Under the pieces are notes generated by a model. The model saw only the letters and a program-made list of their open reading frames with translations. It was not told where the DNA came from and ran no database searches. Both the position numbers and the translations under genes were made by a program. From positions 1 to 30,680 of the IMG/VR virus record IMGVR_UViG_3300046318_000295: a stretch of 30,680 bases of DNA; one strand, 5' to 3'. Shown here in pieces: positions 20,346-28,854 of this stretch. Each line of letters opens with the position of its first letter. Position 1 is the stretch's first letter. The DNA comes from a virus.

Positions 20346-20983
20346 GCGTTAGTCCTTCTGATTTGTAAGTCCCATTCGCCTTGACTCAAATCATTTTCAG
20401 CAAGTTTTTGTTGAAACAATCTTTGATTAGCTTGGAAGGTTCTGTCATTCTGGCTATGAAAGCCACTGTTCAGCGTGCTTGAATTATCGTGCAACATCAC
20501 AGCATGAATAAATTTCGCAGGAACTCCAGCGGCTTTCAATCTGTGTTCATAGTCATTATCTTCAAAATAAATCGGGTGAAATCTCTCGTCAAAGATTCCT
20601 GCTTTTAGAACTGCACCTTCGCCAAGAACAAAGCCACTCCACTTAGGCATAATGCTTAGAAAATTGATTGCTTCAGGATCCACTTGCTCGCTAATCTTCT
20701 TCAAAGCTCCTTCGGCAAAGACAGAATCATCATTGACTAAAACCCAATAAGGTGCGAAAGGAGTTGTCTTGATAATTAGATTCAATCCACCACCATAACC
20801 CAAGCCATGTGGAACTTGAATAAGCCAAAGATTCTTGACCAAATCTGGCTTCACAGGTTGCCATTCACGCTTGCCAGAATTATCCACAATTACCAGATTT
20901 TCCACTGGATAATCAATGCTTGCTAAAAGGCGATCTGCCAGATCAAATCTTGAGTAAGTGAGAAAGCCTAAAACTGGAATCAC
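20333..20983 (-). CDS. GT2-family glycosyltransferase
   Basis: A 216-residue GT-A-fold transferase of the rhamnosyltransferase-like GT2 group. Strand-turn VIVDNSGKRE (31-40), the metal/donor site WVLVNDDSVFAEGALKKI (80-97, DDS) and ...YFEDNDYEHRLKAAG (about 139-153, with the catalytic ED) are visible. The length is short compared with about 280-300 for free-standing enzymes. The start is GTG within GTGA, coupled to the Cys-rich peptide upstream. With the GT4 and cytidylyltransferase genes it forms a sugar-modification cassette; the acceptor could be a virion protein or a host surface polymer. Confidence 0.82.
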   Translation of the reverse strand: MIPVLGFLTYSRFDLADRLLASIDYPVENLVIVDNSGKREWQPVKPDLVKNLWLIQVPHGLGYGGGLNLIIKTTPFAPYWVLVNDDSVFAEGALKKISEQVDPEAINFLSIMPKWSGFVLGEGAVLKAGIFDERFHPIYFEDNDYEHRLKAAGVPAKFIHAVMLHDNSSTLNSGFHSQNDRTFQANQRLFQQKLAENDLSQGEWDLQIRRTNAWDQ

Positions 20984-21075
20984 TGGTTCTTCACCTTGAT
21001 TGCTTTACAGCAACACTTATCAGGAACAGGATCCCAAACACATTCACCACAACACCTGCCATTGTGCTGACTCAC
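20980..21075 (-). CDS. Cys-rich 31-residue microprotein
   Basis: A GTG-started frame with GTGA overlaps at both ends: its start overlaps the GT4 stop and its stop overlaps the GT2 start. The product contains GRCCGECVWD and then DKCCCKAIK: six Cys in a span of about 16 residues, in a CC-x2-C...CCC pattern, with a basic tail. The exact fit to both neighbours argues that it is translated. It could bind zinc or iron, or serve as a small partner of the two transferases. Too short for family assignment. Confidence 0.6.
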   Translation of the reverse strand: MSQHNGRCCGECVWDPVPDKCCCKAIKVKNQ

Positions 21076-22250
21076 TTGGCAGAAAGCTTTTCAATCAAAG
21101 GTTTCCAGGATTCTGCATAAACCTTGTCGGCATCATACTCTTTAGCGAAAGCAATCGTGTCAGGGAACTCTTTCTTTCCACGCTGATAAGCCTGCTCTAA
21201 AGCATCCACAATTCCTTGAACAAGTGGAATGTTGAACCAAGTGTGCTGACCTGCATCCCAGAAAGGTTGCCCATTGACTAGGAAAGAATCAGGAGAAGCA
21301 AGCTCTGCAGAAGCCGCAAAGTTAGAAGTGATAATAGGCACGCCACAAGCTTGTGCTTCTATCTGTGGAACGCCAAACCCTTCACCATAGTTGCAGAACA
21401 AGCCGACATCCCAAGCCGAATAGATCGCCGCCAAAGTTTCTTGTGAAATACCATACTGATACGCAATTGGATCAACGAAGGCAACTTTCTCAGATGGAAC
21501 TCCACAAGCCTGAAGGATGTTCGGCAAAACAAATCCAGACTGCTTTCCATAAGGTTCAGTATGCAAATACAAAACGACATCATCATGCTTGGCGGCGAAG
21601 ATTGCAAATGCTAGAAAGTTCTCTGCAACTGCTTTTCTGTGAATAAAGCCACCTGCTTTGTTAGCAAAATTCATTCCAACAACGAACTTGTCTTTTCCAC
21701 GCACAAATTCTTCACCCGAAATTCCTTCAGGGAGATTTGCTGTCGGCTTGAAAACTTGCGTATCAATAGCGTGGGGAATGTATTCGGATTCAAGACCTGC
21801 CTGCTCAATCATGTTCTTACCGAACTTGGACATGGCAATAGGAGTTACATTTGGCTTCTTTAGCCACGCCAAAACCTTTTCAGGTGCAGGCTGATGATCA
21901 ATCGGAGTCCAGGATGCAATCGGTAAGCTATCTAAAGCAGGGTTATCTAAAACCCACACATCATACAAAGTGATCAGAAAATTTGGTAAGCCTTTATTTT
22001 CTGCACTCCAGTGCTGAAAGTTTAGTGGAAGCACATCAGTTGAATACTGATTCATTCCCCTTGAATAGTGGGGAATCAAGCCTGATCCTGTTTCAATCAG
22101 ACCATTGACTCCTTCGCCACCATAGTTAGAAAGCATGGCAACCTTATGACCATCTTTGACAAGTCTTGAAATAACTTGTTTAGATTGAGTTCCATAACCA
22201 GTTGGTTGATTAAGTGAATTTGAATACCAAGAAATGCATGTTTTTGTCAT
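21072..22250 (-). CDS. GT4-family glycosyltransferase
   Basis: A 392-residue GT-B-fold transferase. The N-terminal domain has GYGTQSKQVISRLVKDGHKV (18-37), the acceptor-side loop common in GT4. The linker VGMNFANKAGGFIHRK (191-206) starts the donor domain, and EGFGVPQIEAQACGVPII (290-307) is the EX7E donor-binding motif with Glu290 and Glu298. It would transfer a sugar from a nucleotide donor. The gene follows the capsid terminator and has its own TANNNT box six bases before ATG with no clear Shine-Dalgarno, suggesting a separate leaderless unit. Confidence 0.85.
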   Translation of the reverse strand: MTKTCISWYSNSLNQPTGYGTQSKQVISRLVKDGHKVAMLSNYGGEGVNGLIETGSGLIPHYSRGMNQYSTDVLPLNFQHWSAENKGLPNFLITLYDVWVLDNPALDSLPIASWTPIDHQPAPEKVLAWLKKPNVTPIAMSKFGKNMIEQAGLESEYIPHAIDTQVFKPTANLPEGISGEEFVRGKDKFVVGMNFANKAGGFIHRKAVAENFLAFAIFAAKHDDVVLYLHTEPYGKQSGFVLPNILQACGVPSEKVAFVDPIAYQYGISQETLAAIYSAWDVGLFCNYGEGFGVPQIEAQACGVPIITSNFAASAELASPDSFLVNGQPFWDAGQHTWFNIPLVQGIVDALEQAYQRGKKEFPDTIAFAKEYDADKVYAESWKPLIEKLSAK

Positions 22251-22262
22251 GCGACCAGCATA
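22251..22262 (-). promoter_or_regulatory. Leaderless promoter candidate for sugar cassette
   Basis: On the minus strand TATGCT (22262-22257) is followed by six bases GGTCGC and the GT4 ATG. The box lies 8 bases past the capsid terminator stem, so transcription of the cassette can restart there. No convincing -35 element is visible because that position falls in the terminator hairpin. Confidence 0.45.
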
Positions 22263-22264
22263 GT

Positions 22265-22312
22265 AGAAAACACTCCCTAAATCTGCTACGAAACAGAAAT
22301 AGGGAGTGCTGT
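22265..22312 (-). terminator. Intrinsic terminator after major capsid gene
   Basis: Perfect 9-bp stem CACTCCCTA/TAGGGAGTG (22308-22300 and 22279-22271 on the minus strand), with an inner TCTG/CAGA stem separated by a TT-TT internal loop, followed by TTTTCTAC. It lies directly after the capsid stop codon at 22332. Confidence 0.7.
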
Positions 22313-22331
22313 CTAAAAGAGTAAAGAAGCC

Positions 22332-23498
22332 TTAGCTTGCTCCACCCTTGAATTTCTTGATGTTCGCCTTCTGCACGAGTGCACTGTCAATACGCCAAGT
22401 CGCACGCCATGTGGCCAAGTCGTTTCCGAATGCATAGTCATCACTGCGATCAACCTGAAGACCACCAGCGTTTCTGATGTAAAGTGCCTTCATATCTCCA
22501 ACAGCAAGTGAGTTAGCACCAGTTGCAGGTGATGGCATTGAAGGAGTTTCAATAACTGGAACACCTAGAACTAGATCACGCTTGTCAAGACCAGTTCCGA
22601 TATCAAACAGGTATTGACCATAAGAGTCCTTTAGCTTACGCAGTGCCGCAATAGAAGTGCTGTTTGCAAGCATTGCGAAAGTTGGCTTCTGACGAAGTGA
22701 ACCATCTAGAGAATACACAAGGTCAATTACGTTATCCGCAGAGAACGCACCTGATACACCTGTTGAACCAGTAACACCAGTGCCTGCCACAGGTAAGAAC
22801 CCTGTCGGTTCAACTGTCCCTGTGCCATTGATAATCTTGTCGCCAATTGCATAACCGAAAGAGTTACCGAACTGCTCTGCAAGGAAACCAATAACATCAA
22901 CGCCTGCATCAAGAACAAGTTCTCTAGCCAACTGGCTCAAAGCACTGAACTTAAAGGATCCAAGTGTGGTGAAGGTATTGAATGTCGGTTCTGACGTTCC
23001 GATACTTGAACCTGCACCAACGATTGTTGCAGTTGAGAAAGCAGACTGTGAAGGAATCTGAAGGTTCTCACCTGAAGCAGTGTTGATCACAGTTGCATAC
23101 TCAAGCAATGGGTTAACTAGACGAGCAACTTTCACGATCTCGTTATAGAACGAAGTCGGTACTGGTGCACCAGTTGTGGAAGGTGTAATAGCACGGAACT
23201 CGTGTCCACGAACTTCACCAAGAATCATCTTGCGAAGAATGTCAGACTCTGAATCTGAAACAGTTGCACCAGCGAAATCAACTGCGGCCTTAGTCATTAC
23301 TTCGGCAACCTTTGCTTCACGCTGTTCTAGTTCAATTAGTTCATTACGCTTGTTGATTTCAGCAGTCAGATTTGCATACTTTGCTTCATCTTCGCCAGAC
23401 CAAACATTGCCACGAGCTTCAACTGAATCAATCAGTTCTTTTGCTTCATGCCAAGCTTTAGCTTTTGCATCAACCTGCTTTGAGATAAATTCACTCAT
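22332..23498 (-). CDS. Major capsid protein, HK97 fold
   Basis: A 388-residue HK97-type capsid subunit. Residues 1-75 are the helical delta/scaffold-like domain (VDAKAKAWHEAKELIDSVEA, AEINKRNELIELEQREAK), normally removed by the prohead protease; the cleavage point is probably near GEVRGHEFRA (93-102). The mature part has ITPSTTGAPVPTSFYNEIV, INTASGENLQIPSQSA (E-loop and spine) and ends with RATWRIDSALVQKANIKKF. ATG 23498 has AAAGGAAC upstream. The gene is flanked by terminators and so is transcribed alone, which suits its need for hundreds of copies. Confidence 0.95.
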   Translation of the reverse strand: MSEFISKQVDAKAKAWHEAKELIDSVEARGNVWSGEDEAKYANLTAEINKRNELIELEQREAKVAEVMTKAAVDFAGATVSDSESDILRKMILGEVRGHEFRAITPSTTGAPVPTSFYNEIVKVARLVNPLLEYATVINTASGENLQIPSQSAFSTATIVGAGSSIGTSEPTFNTFTTLGSFKFSALSQLARELVLDAGVDVIGFLAEQFGNSFGYAIGDKIINGTGTVEPTGFLPVAGTGVTGSTGVSGAFSADNVIDLVYSLDGSLRQKPTFAMLANSTSIAALRKLKDSYGQYLFDIGTGLDKRDLVLGVPVIETPSMPSPATGANSLAVGDMKALYIRNAGGLQVDRSDDYAFGNDLATWRATWRIDSALVQKANIKKFKGGAS

Positions 23499-23624
23499 AA
23501 GGGTTTGTTCCTTTCAAGAACATAAATAGGGGATTTTAGACTCAGAGATAAACTCACATAATCTGATCAGGGATAAACGCACTGACAAAATCATTTTATA
23601 CTGCAGAAATAGATACGCCAGAAA
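23499..23624 (-). promoter_or_regulatory. Capsid-gene promoter region with direct repeat
   Basis: After the upstream terminator, capsid transcription must start here or depend on read-through. Two TAAAAT boxes (TANNNT) lie at 23598-23593 and 23538-23533 on the minus strand; the second would give a leader of about 30 bases containing AAAGGAAC. Between them is a 12-base direct repeat GTTTATC(C/T)CTGA (23578-23567 and 23553-23542), 25 bases start to start, which could be a protein-binding site. The true start point cannot be fixed by eye. Confidence 0.4.
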
Positions 23625-23654
23625 CAAAAAAACCCCCTGGGACAAATCAGGGGG
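23625..23654 (-). terminator. Intrinsic terminator between protease and capsid genes
   Basis: On the minus strand CCCCCTG pairs with CAGGGGG (23654-23648 and 23639-23633, 8-base loop), followed by seven T residues (23632-23626). This is a standard Rho-independent terminator that separates the packaging/protease genes from the capsid gene. Confidence 0.85.
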
Positions 23655-23713
23655 AAAGAATTAGTTTTCTTTTTTATTGTGAGCCAAGGAAACCTAGCAA
23701 TCACAAGGACACT

Positions 23714-25573
23714 CTACACCTTTTGCATCAATAAATCCAACTGCTTCTTCTTCATGTCAAGCAGGGCTTGGGCATTATTGACTTCAGGATCCTTCTGAAG
23801 CACCTTATTTAGCGTTTCAGTCAGCAATTCGCCTTGGCGTTCAGTCAATTCTTCGCCTGATTCTAGGGCAAGAAGGGCTGAAGTTAGCTCTTCGGCTGAA
23901 ACTCCCCTGATCTCTGCCAACTGCAGGATCTTGCTTTGTAGATCAGAAAGTGATCTAACGCTTGCAGTTCCAGAAGTGGCTGTATATGCAGGCCATGAAA
24001 CGACTGATACTTCATGGATATTTACACGCTTCAGTATTCTTTGATCTGCCGAAATCCATTCGTCCCCATTTGCGGCAACTCTGAATCCGAAACTAAAGGC
24101 GTTCACATCTCCACGCTTGATTAGCGTAGCCGCATCACGACCTGCCTGTGTGTCAGGAAGATTTGCTTCAATAAGCAGACCATGGCTATCTTCAGTAACT
24201 GTCAAAGTTCCTGCTCTAGTGGATCCTAAAACTATTCCTGTGTCATGATTCCAAAGAAGCTTGATGTCATTTCTTGACTGCAGAGAAGCCCTGAAAGCTC
24301 CAGGCTCAATTGTTTCAGTGAATGGCAAAGGCTCGCTAGGAGAGTTGAAGACTGCGGCATATCCTCGCAAAGTCATTCCATCACCTTCAGCACGAATCTC
24401 TAGGTCATGAATTGCTTGTCTTCTTTCAATGCCTTTAGCAACTCTCTCGCCACGCTTTGCAAGTTCGGCAACCTGCTCTGGCTCAACAAATCTGACTGCA
24501 TCTTCTTCCATCATTTCAGGAGCAGGCATCTCAACAACATCAGTTGGTGCAACTTCTGCAGTGCTTTCAACTAATTCAGACAAATCAGAAACAGTATCAA
24601 CAAGCTTGCCAACTAGTTCCAGGACATCTCCCTTCAATTCTTTGAGTTGCTCAAGCAAATACTCTTTGCCCATTGAAACCTCTTCCATTTTGATTTCTTC
24701 CATTTGTCTTACTCCATCCATAGCAGGTAAATCATTTGGTGAATAAACTGCATCTACTCCAGCATTTCTGTAAGAAGCCCTTGCTTCAGCATTATTTTCA
24801 ACCACAAAAACCACTTCCAAACCATCTGCTAAAAACTTTGAAGCGACTTCGCCTTTGAATTTAGCACTTTCATTCTGATCATTAGGTTGCATGATCAACC
24901 TTGAATAACTAACTTCAAGTTTATCTAGTAAATCTGTAGTTGCCTTGCGATCAGATTCATGTCTGCCAGTAACAATCACCAAATCAACTTGCTGTGATCT
25001 AATCCAAGAATAAAGATAAGAGTTCAACTGACCATCAACTAGCAGAGTGTCATCAAAGTCGCTAATTGCAATCTGATTTGGTAAAGCCCTAACAGCAGAT
25101 TCACTTGGCAAATTATTCACCCAAGATTGACCTGCATCACCACCCCAAGCATCCCACGCAACACGACCAGCAGACGGAAAGTTATCTTCCCCAGCATTGA
25201 AACCGGTCGCTTTCTTATCCACTTCATGTCGTGCGAAATAGGAAATCATTCGGTTTACAGTTTCACCAGAAATGGCAACGCCTGAAGCTAACTGCGAAGC
25301 CCTTCTTCTACCAACTGCAGTGAAGCCACTCCCTGCATAGCCTTCTTCAATCCACTTCAAAGCTCTTTTAGCCGCAACAGCCACGCCTGCAGGTGGAGAA
25401 TATATTTCATTAGAATCAACTGCTCTCTCACCACCAACAGGAACGCCTTCAGCCAAACTAACTGCGATCATCTGTGCAATGGCTTGAGCTTTAGTCTTAT
25501 ACTTGCCTAAAACAACTCCGTCATCTTTGACTGTGTTCCAGCCTGTTGAAACTTGCTCAATGAAATAAGGCAT
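23714..25573 (-). CDS. Prohead protease fused to a HAD-like domain
   Basis: A 619-residue multidomain protein. Residues 1-50 form a small N-terminal domain. Residues 59-152 (VAVAAKRALKWIEEGYAG, SYFARHEVDKKATGFN, GRVAWDAWGGDAGQSW) match a helical module found in phage head proteins. Residues 168-285 are HAD-like: SDFDDTLLVDG (171-181, motif I), VIVTGR (199-204, motif II), a Lys near 238-240 and FVVENN (256-261). Residues 296-345 are coiled-coil, scaffold-like. Residues 390-540 are the U35/HK97 protease: LRGYAAVFNSPSEP, LLWNHD (His443) and VNAFSFGF (Ser494), with NIHEVSVVSWPAY. The C-terminal 70 residues are helical. It would cut the capsid delta domain; the HAD role is unknown. Confidence 0.85.
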   Translation of the reverse strand: MPYFIEQVSTGWNTVKDDGVVLGKYKTKAQAIAQMIAVSLAEGVPVGGERAVDSNEIYSPPAGVAVAAKRALKWIEEGYAGSGFTAVGRRRASQLASGVAISGETVNRMISYFARHEVDKKATGFNAGEDNFPSAGRVAWDAWGGDAGQSWVNNLPSESAVRALPNQIAISDFDDTLLVDGQLNSYLYSWIRSQQVDLVIVTGRHESDRKATTDLLDKLEVSYSRLIMQPNDQNESAKFKGEVASKFLADGLEVVFVVENNAEARASYRNAGVDAVYSPNDLPAMDGVRQMEEIKMEEVSMGKEYLLEQLKELKGDVLELVGKLVDTVSDLSELVESTAEVAPTDVVEMPAPEMMEEDAVRFVEPEQVAELAKRGERVAKGIERRQAIHDLEIRAEGDGMTLRGYAAVFNSPSEPLPFTETIEPGAFRASLQSRNDIKLLWNHDTGIVLGSTRAGTLTVTEDSHGLLIEANLPDTQAGRDAATLIKRGDVNAFSFGFRVAANGDEWISADQRILKRVNIHEVSVVSWPAYTATSGTASVRSLSDLQSKILQLAEIRGVSAEELTSALLALESGEELTERQGELLTETLNKVLQKDPEVNNAQALLDMKKKQLDLLMQKV

Positions 25574-25575
25574 CT

Positions 25576-25848
25576 TTAGTCCTGCTTCTGAATCATCACG
25601 CCAAGTTGCCAGTCCCCTGTAGCAGTTCTTGCGTAAAGGGAATCTCCTGGATCCAAAGTTATCTGTAAAAACACATTTGGACTTAACTCAACAGAATCGC
25701 CTGCAACCAAATCTGCGTTGCCGATATATATAAGGCGACCATCTGCTTTCTCAAGATTGTGAATTGTTGCCCGAACAGGTTGAATGTCTGGAGAAACAAT
25801 CTCAACTAAAGCAGTTCCAACAGTGAAAGCATTTTGACTAATTGGCAT
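25576..25848 (-). CDS. Small beta-rich head-region protein
   Basis: A 90-residue protein beginning MPISQNAFTVGTALVEIVSP, entirely beta in character (ATIHNLEKADGRLIYIGNAD, SVELSPNVFLQITL, DSLYARTATGDWQLGVMIQ). It lies between portal and protease genes with TAATG coupling to the portal. Proteins of this size and place may decorate the head or bind the portal; no family was recognised with confidence. Confidence 0.65.
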   Translation of the reverse strand: MPISQNAFTVGTALVEIVSPDIQPVRATIHNLEKADGRLIYIGNADLVAGDSVELSPNVFLQITLDPGDSLYARTATGDWQLGVMIQKQD

Positions 25849-27182
25849 TATTCCCCTGTTTCATAACTGCCATCAGGCACAGTTGTAGGATTCTGAAGTT
25901 GCACTGTTGGCAAGCCTGTGTGAGCAATCTTTGGTAAGCCTAGAACTGTCAAGACATCTTCAGGAACAAAGCCTAGAGAGATTAGCTTTTGAGCCATTGT
26001 GATCTTAGTTTCGTCTTCAGTCAATGAAGCGGCAGAAATGTCCACATTTGCTAGTGGAACTCTTATGACATCTCCACCTTCAATTGGTTGCATGTTTTCT
26101 TTTCTTCTAACTTCATTAGTTGAGAACACACCATTCTGAAGCATCTTAGAGTAGCCTTCAATTCTTGTTGCATAATCGCCACGAAGCAGATCGTCAGTAT
26201 TGAATGACAAGAAAGCATAATCTGGAAGCAGGCTTGAGAAAGCATCTTCAAGTTTTGCTAACCATGGTCTAAGCGTGTGAGTAACAAACGCAATCTGCTT
26301 CTGCTCAATGCTGTTGTAAGACTGACCACCATTGTTCAACCCGATCATGTCTGTTGGAACACGATAAGCTCTGGCAATGTCTTCAACTGCAAGTCTGCGA
26401 GAGTCAAGCATTTGGGCTTGATCATTAGCGATTGTTGTTGGCTTGAAGCTTGCACCACCAGAAAGAATTCCAGTCTTGTGAGCCTTACGGAATCCCTTGT
26501 GCTGTCTATCAAAACTCTTTGCAAGGTTCTCTGCTTGCTCTGCAGTCAATGCTCCAGGATACTCAATTACACCTTGTGTAAGTGTGCCTTGTCCAAAGAA
26601 GCGAGAAGCAAAACTTTCTAAAGCAATCGCTAACCCGATATTCTCTTTCAAAGTATCAACTGGAGATTTGGCTCTAAGATCTCCAGCTAAAAGAATTGAG
26701 CCAGCAATGTGAAGAACATCATCTGTTGTTAAAACTTTTCTGGTTTCTCCAGAATAAGCAAACAACTTTTGACCTAAAGAATTTCTTGAAACAGTTACAG
26801 CCAACGGATTCAAAACAATCATGTTTATTACTTTGCCCTGATCATCTCTGAAGATTCTGATAAAAGCATTTCCGTCAGTCAGCAAACTGATTAGAGTCTG
26901 TTGCCAAAATGCCACGCTAGGCATGGAAGCATCTGGCTTGATAACCCAAGCAGGTCTAGGTCTATAAGGCGTAGCAATTCCATCTTTGCGAATATAAGTA
27001 TCAACTGGCAGAGCAGAAATAGTGTCTGAAATCAAAGATACGCAAGCCCAAACTGCATTGACCTGCAGTGCAGTGTTGTAATCCACATAAGCCGAAGATT
27101 GGGTTTCGTATGAAGTCAGATCTCCAGCACCCCAAAGAGATTGAAAAGAAATTGCTCTGGACTCTCTAAGATTTCCTAGCAT
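25848..27182 (-). CDS. Portal protein, HK97 family
   Basis: A 444-residue portal protein forming the dodecameric DNA channel. Typical parts are VNAVWACVSLISDTISALPV (41-60), LLTDGNAFIRIFRDDQG, VLHIAGSILLAGDLRAKSPV, and IARAYRVPTDMIGLNNGGQS-like clip/crown section, then SYNSIEQKQIAFVTHTLRPW. Length is usual for the family. It follows the large terminase and a short membrane protein, with an ATG overlapping the latter's stop as TAATG. It recruits terminase for packaging and later seats the connector. Confidence 0.95.
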   Translation of the reverse strand: MLGNLRESRAISFQSLWGAGDLTSYETQSSAYVDYNTALQVNAVWACVSLISDTISALPVDTYIRKDGIATPYRPRPAWVIKPDASMPSVAFWQQTLISLLTDGNAFIRIFRDDQGKVINMIVLNPLAVTVSRNSLGQKLFAYSGETRKVLTTDDVLHIAGSILLAGDLRAKSPVDTLKENIGLAIALESFASRFFGQGTLTQGVIEYPGALTAEQAENLAKSFDRQHKGFRKAHKTGILSGGASFKPTTIANDQAQMLDSRRLAVEDIARAYRVPTDMIGLNNGGQSYNSIEQKQIAFVTHTLRPWLAKLEDAFSSLLPDYAFLSFNTDDLLRGDYATRIEGYSKMLQNGVFSTNEVRRKENMQPIEGGDVIRVPLANVDISAASLTEDETKITMAQKLISLGFVPEDVLTVLGLPKIAHTGLPTVQLQNPTTVPDGSYETGE

Positions 27183-27328
27183 TAGTTACTCCTTCTTTCT
27201 AAAGCTAACCCAAATAGAAGAACCCCTGTTCCTGCAACAACTAAACCTGCAGGAATGTAGATCAAAGAAATGGCGATAGCAATCACTGAAATTCCGACTG
27301 CTTGCAAAATTGTAGATAACAAAGGCAT
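27182..27328 (-). CDS. Two-helix membrane microprotein (48 aa)
   Basis: A 48-residue hydrophobic protein with helices at about 4-25 (LSTILQAVGISVIAIAISLI) and 27-41 (PAGLVVAGTGVLLFG), then a basic end LALERRSN. It lies two bases after the large terminase stop and shares TAATG with the portal start, so it is co-translated with head genes. Small membrane proteins at this position recur in actinophages. They may help prohead assembly at the membrane or act in superinfection control; neither is shown. Confidence 0.65.
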   Translation of the reverse strand: MPLLSTILQAVGISVIAIAISLIYIPAGLVVAGTGVLLFGLALERRSN

Positions 27329-27330
27329 CC

Positions 27331-28854
27331 TTAGAAAACAAAAAATTCTGGAATAACATCCGTTTCTAGTTTAGTAGTTGCTCTATCATAAGCCATTACA
27401 AAAGCGACAGCGGCGTCAATCTTTCTTGCACTGTTGCGAGATTCTTTCACAATTCTTGCACCCATTGCATCAATCTTGAGCATGGAGTTATCCAAATGTC
27501 TTGCCAGCAAAGGATTTCCATCATGAGTCAAAGTAGCTTCAGTAACTGAATCAAAGACTTTCTGGCAGGCAGGAATCATACGCCTTGGACTTGTGCAAGG
27601 AAACTCCACAATGGGCAATCCAAGATCCTGAAGCACTGCCATGCTTCTTTGCCATCTGAAAGGGTCAAAGGCAATTTCTTTTACATTCCTGTATTTCTGG
27701 CAGAACATCTTGATAGTTTCTTCAACTTCCAAAGTATCAACACGCCACTCTGCATTGTCTGTCGGTTGCTTCTCCCAGGCTTTGACAAGAAACACATGAG
27801 GCTTATCTTCTTTAGATTTAGGAACAGTAACTCCAACAATGGCTGTGGTATCTCCAGAGAATGATCCATCAACGCCCAGAATAATTTCTGCATCTTCGGC
27901 AATTTCAATCTCTGCCCTAAGCGTTCCCCAAACACCTGCAGGAAGCCAAGCATTTTGAGAGCTAACCCATTGATTGCAACGCTTTGTTCTGAACTCTGCT
28001 TCAGGTGTTCTTTTCACCATTGATTCAAAGTCGCTTTTAGAATTCAAATCTCCGTAAGCAGGGTTTGCTTTTATCCATGTTTCTTCAAGTCTGTGATCTG
28101 CATCAAGTGGTGCTTCCCACCATGCCATGTAAAAACTCGGGTCGTCAATTTCACCAGTGGCAACCTTTTGTCCGTATTTGTAAAGCTGATAAGCAGTTGA
28201 GTCTTGACCTGTTGAATCTGACTTCACTCCACAAGTCGTTGTCGCTAACATAATTGGCTGTTTTCTGGAAGCCATAGAAAGTTGCATAACATCCCACATA
28301 GTTCTGTCCTGCAAAGCGTGAATCTCGTCAAAGATAACTGCCGAAGCGTTCAAACCTTCCTTTGAGTAAGCTTCAGCTGAAAGCACTCGCCAAACAGAAC
28401 CAGTTTCAGGAACTTCAATGACATCCCGATAAATGTTGCACATTGAAGCAAGTTCAGGTTCTCTCTCAATAATCTTTCGGGCATCTCCAAAAGTGATTCT
28501 CGCCTGCTCCTTTTCAGCGGCACAAGAATAGACTTCACCACCATCATCTCCATTGAAAAGAAACCACAAGCCAAGCCCTGTAATCAAGGCCGACTTTCCG
28601 TTTTTTCTCGCCATTGACCAAATGGCTGTTCGTTTCTGGAAAAGTCCATTCTCGTCTAAAACTAAAGTTTCTTCTAAAAGTTGTTCCTGCCAAGGTCTAA
28701 GTTGAATCGGCTCACCAGTATTTCCTGCAACAGAATCCTTGGTTAGAGTCACAAAAGTGTTAATGAAATCAATGGCATCTGCACCTTTAGAACCATACTT
28801 AGATTCCGTTGGAGTTACCCAAGCAGGTGGCCATGAACTATTTAGATTCTCCAC
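27331..28854 (-). CDS. terL: Terminase large subunit
   Basis: A 507-residue packaging motor of the Terminase_1/phage HK97-like group. The ATPase part has the Walker A-like IWSMARKNGKSAL (78-90) and Walker B AVIFDEIHAL (172-181), then the coupling motif LATTTCG (203-209). The nuclease part begins LGVDGSFSGDTTAIVG (326-341, Asp329) and includes EIAFDPFRW and the last acidic residue in KIDAAVAFVMAYDRA. It would translocate DNA through the portal and cut it. The start overlaps the small-subunit gene by 17 bases. Length and motif order are normal. Confidence 0.95.
   Translation of the reverse strand: MENLNSSWPPAWVTPTESKYGSKGADAIDFINTFVTLTKDSVAGNTGEPIQLRPWQEQLLEETLVLDENGLFQKRTAIWSMARKNGKSALITGLGLWFLFNGDDGGEVYSCAAEKEQARITFGDARKIIEREPELASMCNIYRDVIEVPETGSVWRVLSAEAYSKEGLNASAVIFDEIHALQDRTMWDVMQLSMASRKQPIMLATTTCGVKSDSTGQDSTAYQLYKYGQKVATGEIDDPSFYMAWWEAPLDADHRLEETWIKANPAYGDLNSKSDFESMVKRTPEAEFRTKRCNQWVSSQNAWLPAGVWGTLRAEIEIAEDAEIILGVDGSFSGDTTAIVGVTVPKSKEDKPHVFLVKAWEKQPTDNAEWRVDTLEVEETIKMFCQKYRNVKEIAFDPFRWQRSMAVLQDLGLPIVEFPCTSPRRMIPACQKVFDSVTEATLTHDGNPLLARHLDNSMLKIDAMGARIVKESRNSARKIDAAVAFVMAYDRATTKLETDVIPEFFVF

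Noticed and set aside
24429-24746. Plus-strand frame of 105 codons opposite the protease gene
   Set aside because: Ser/Thr-rich composition is the antisense of the coiled-coil region of the protease fusion; no promoter or start signal.
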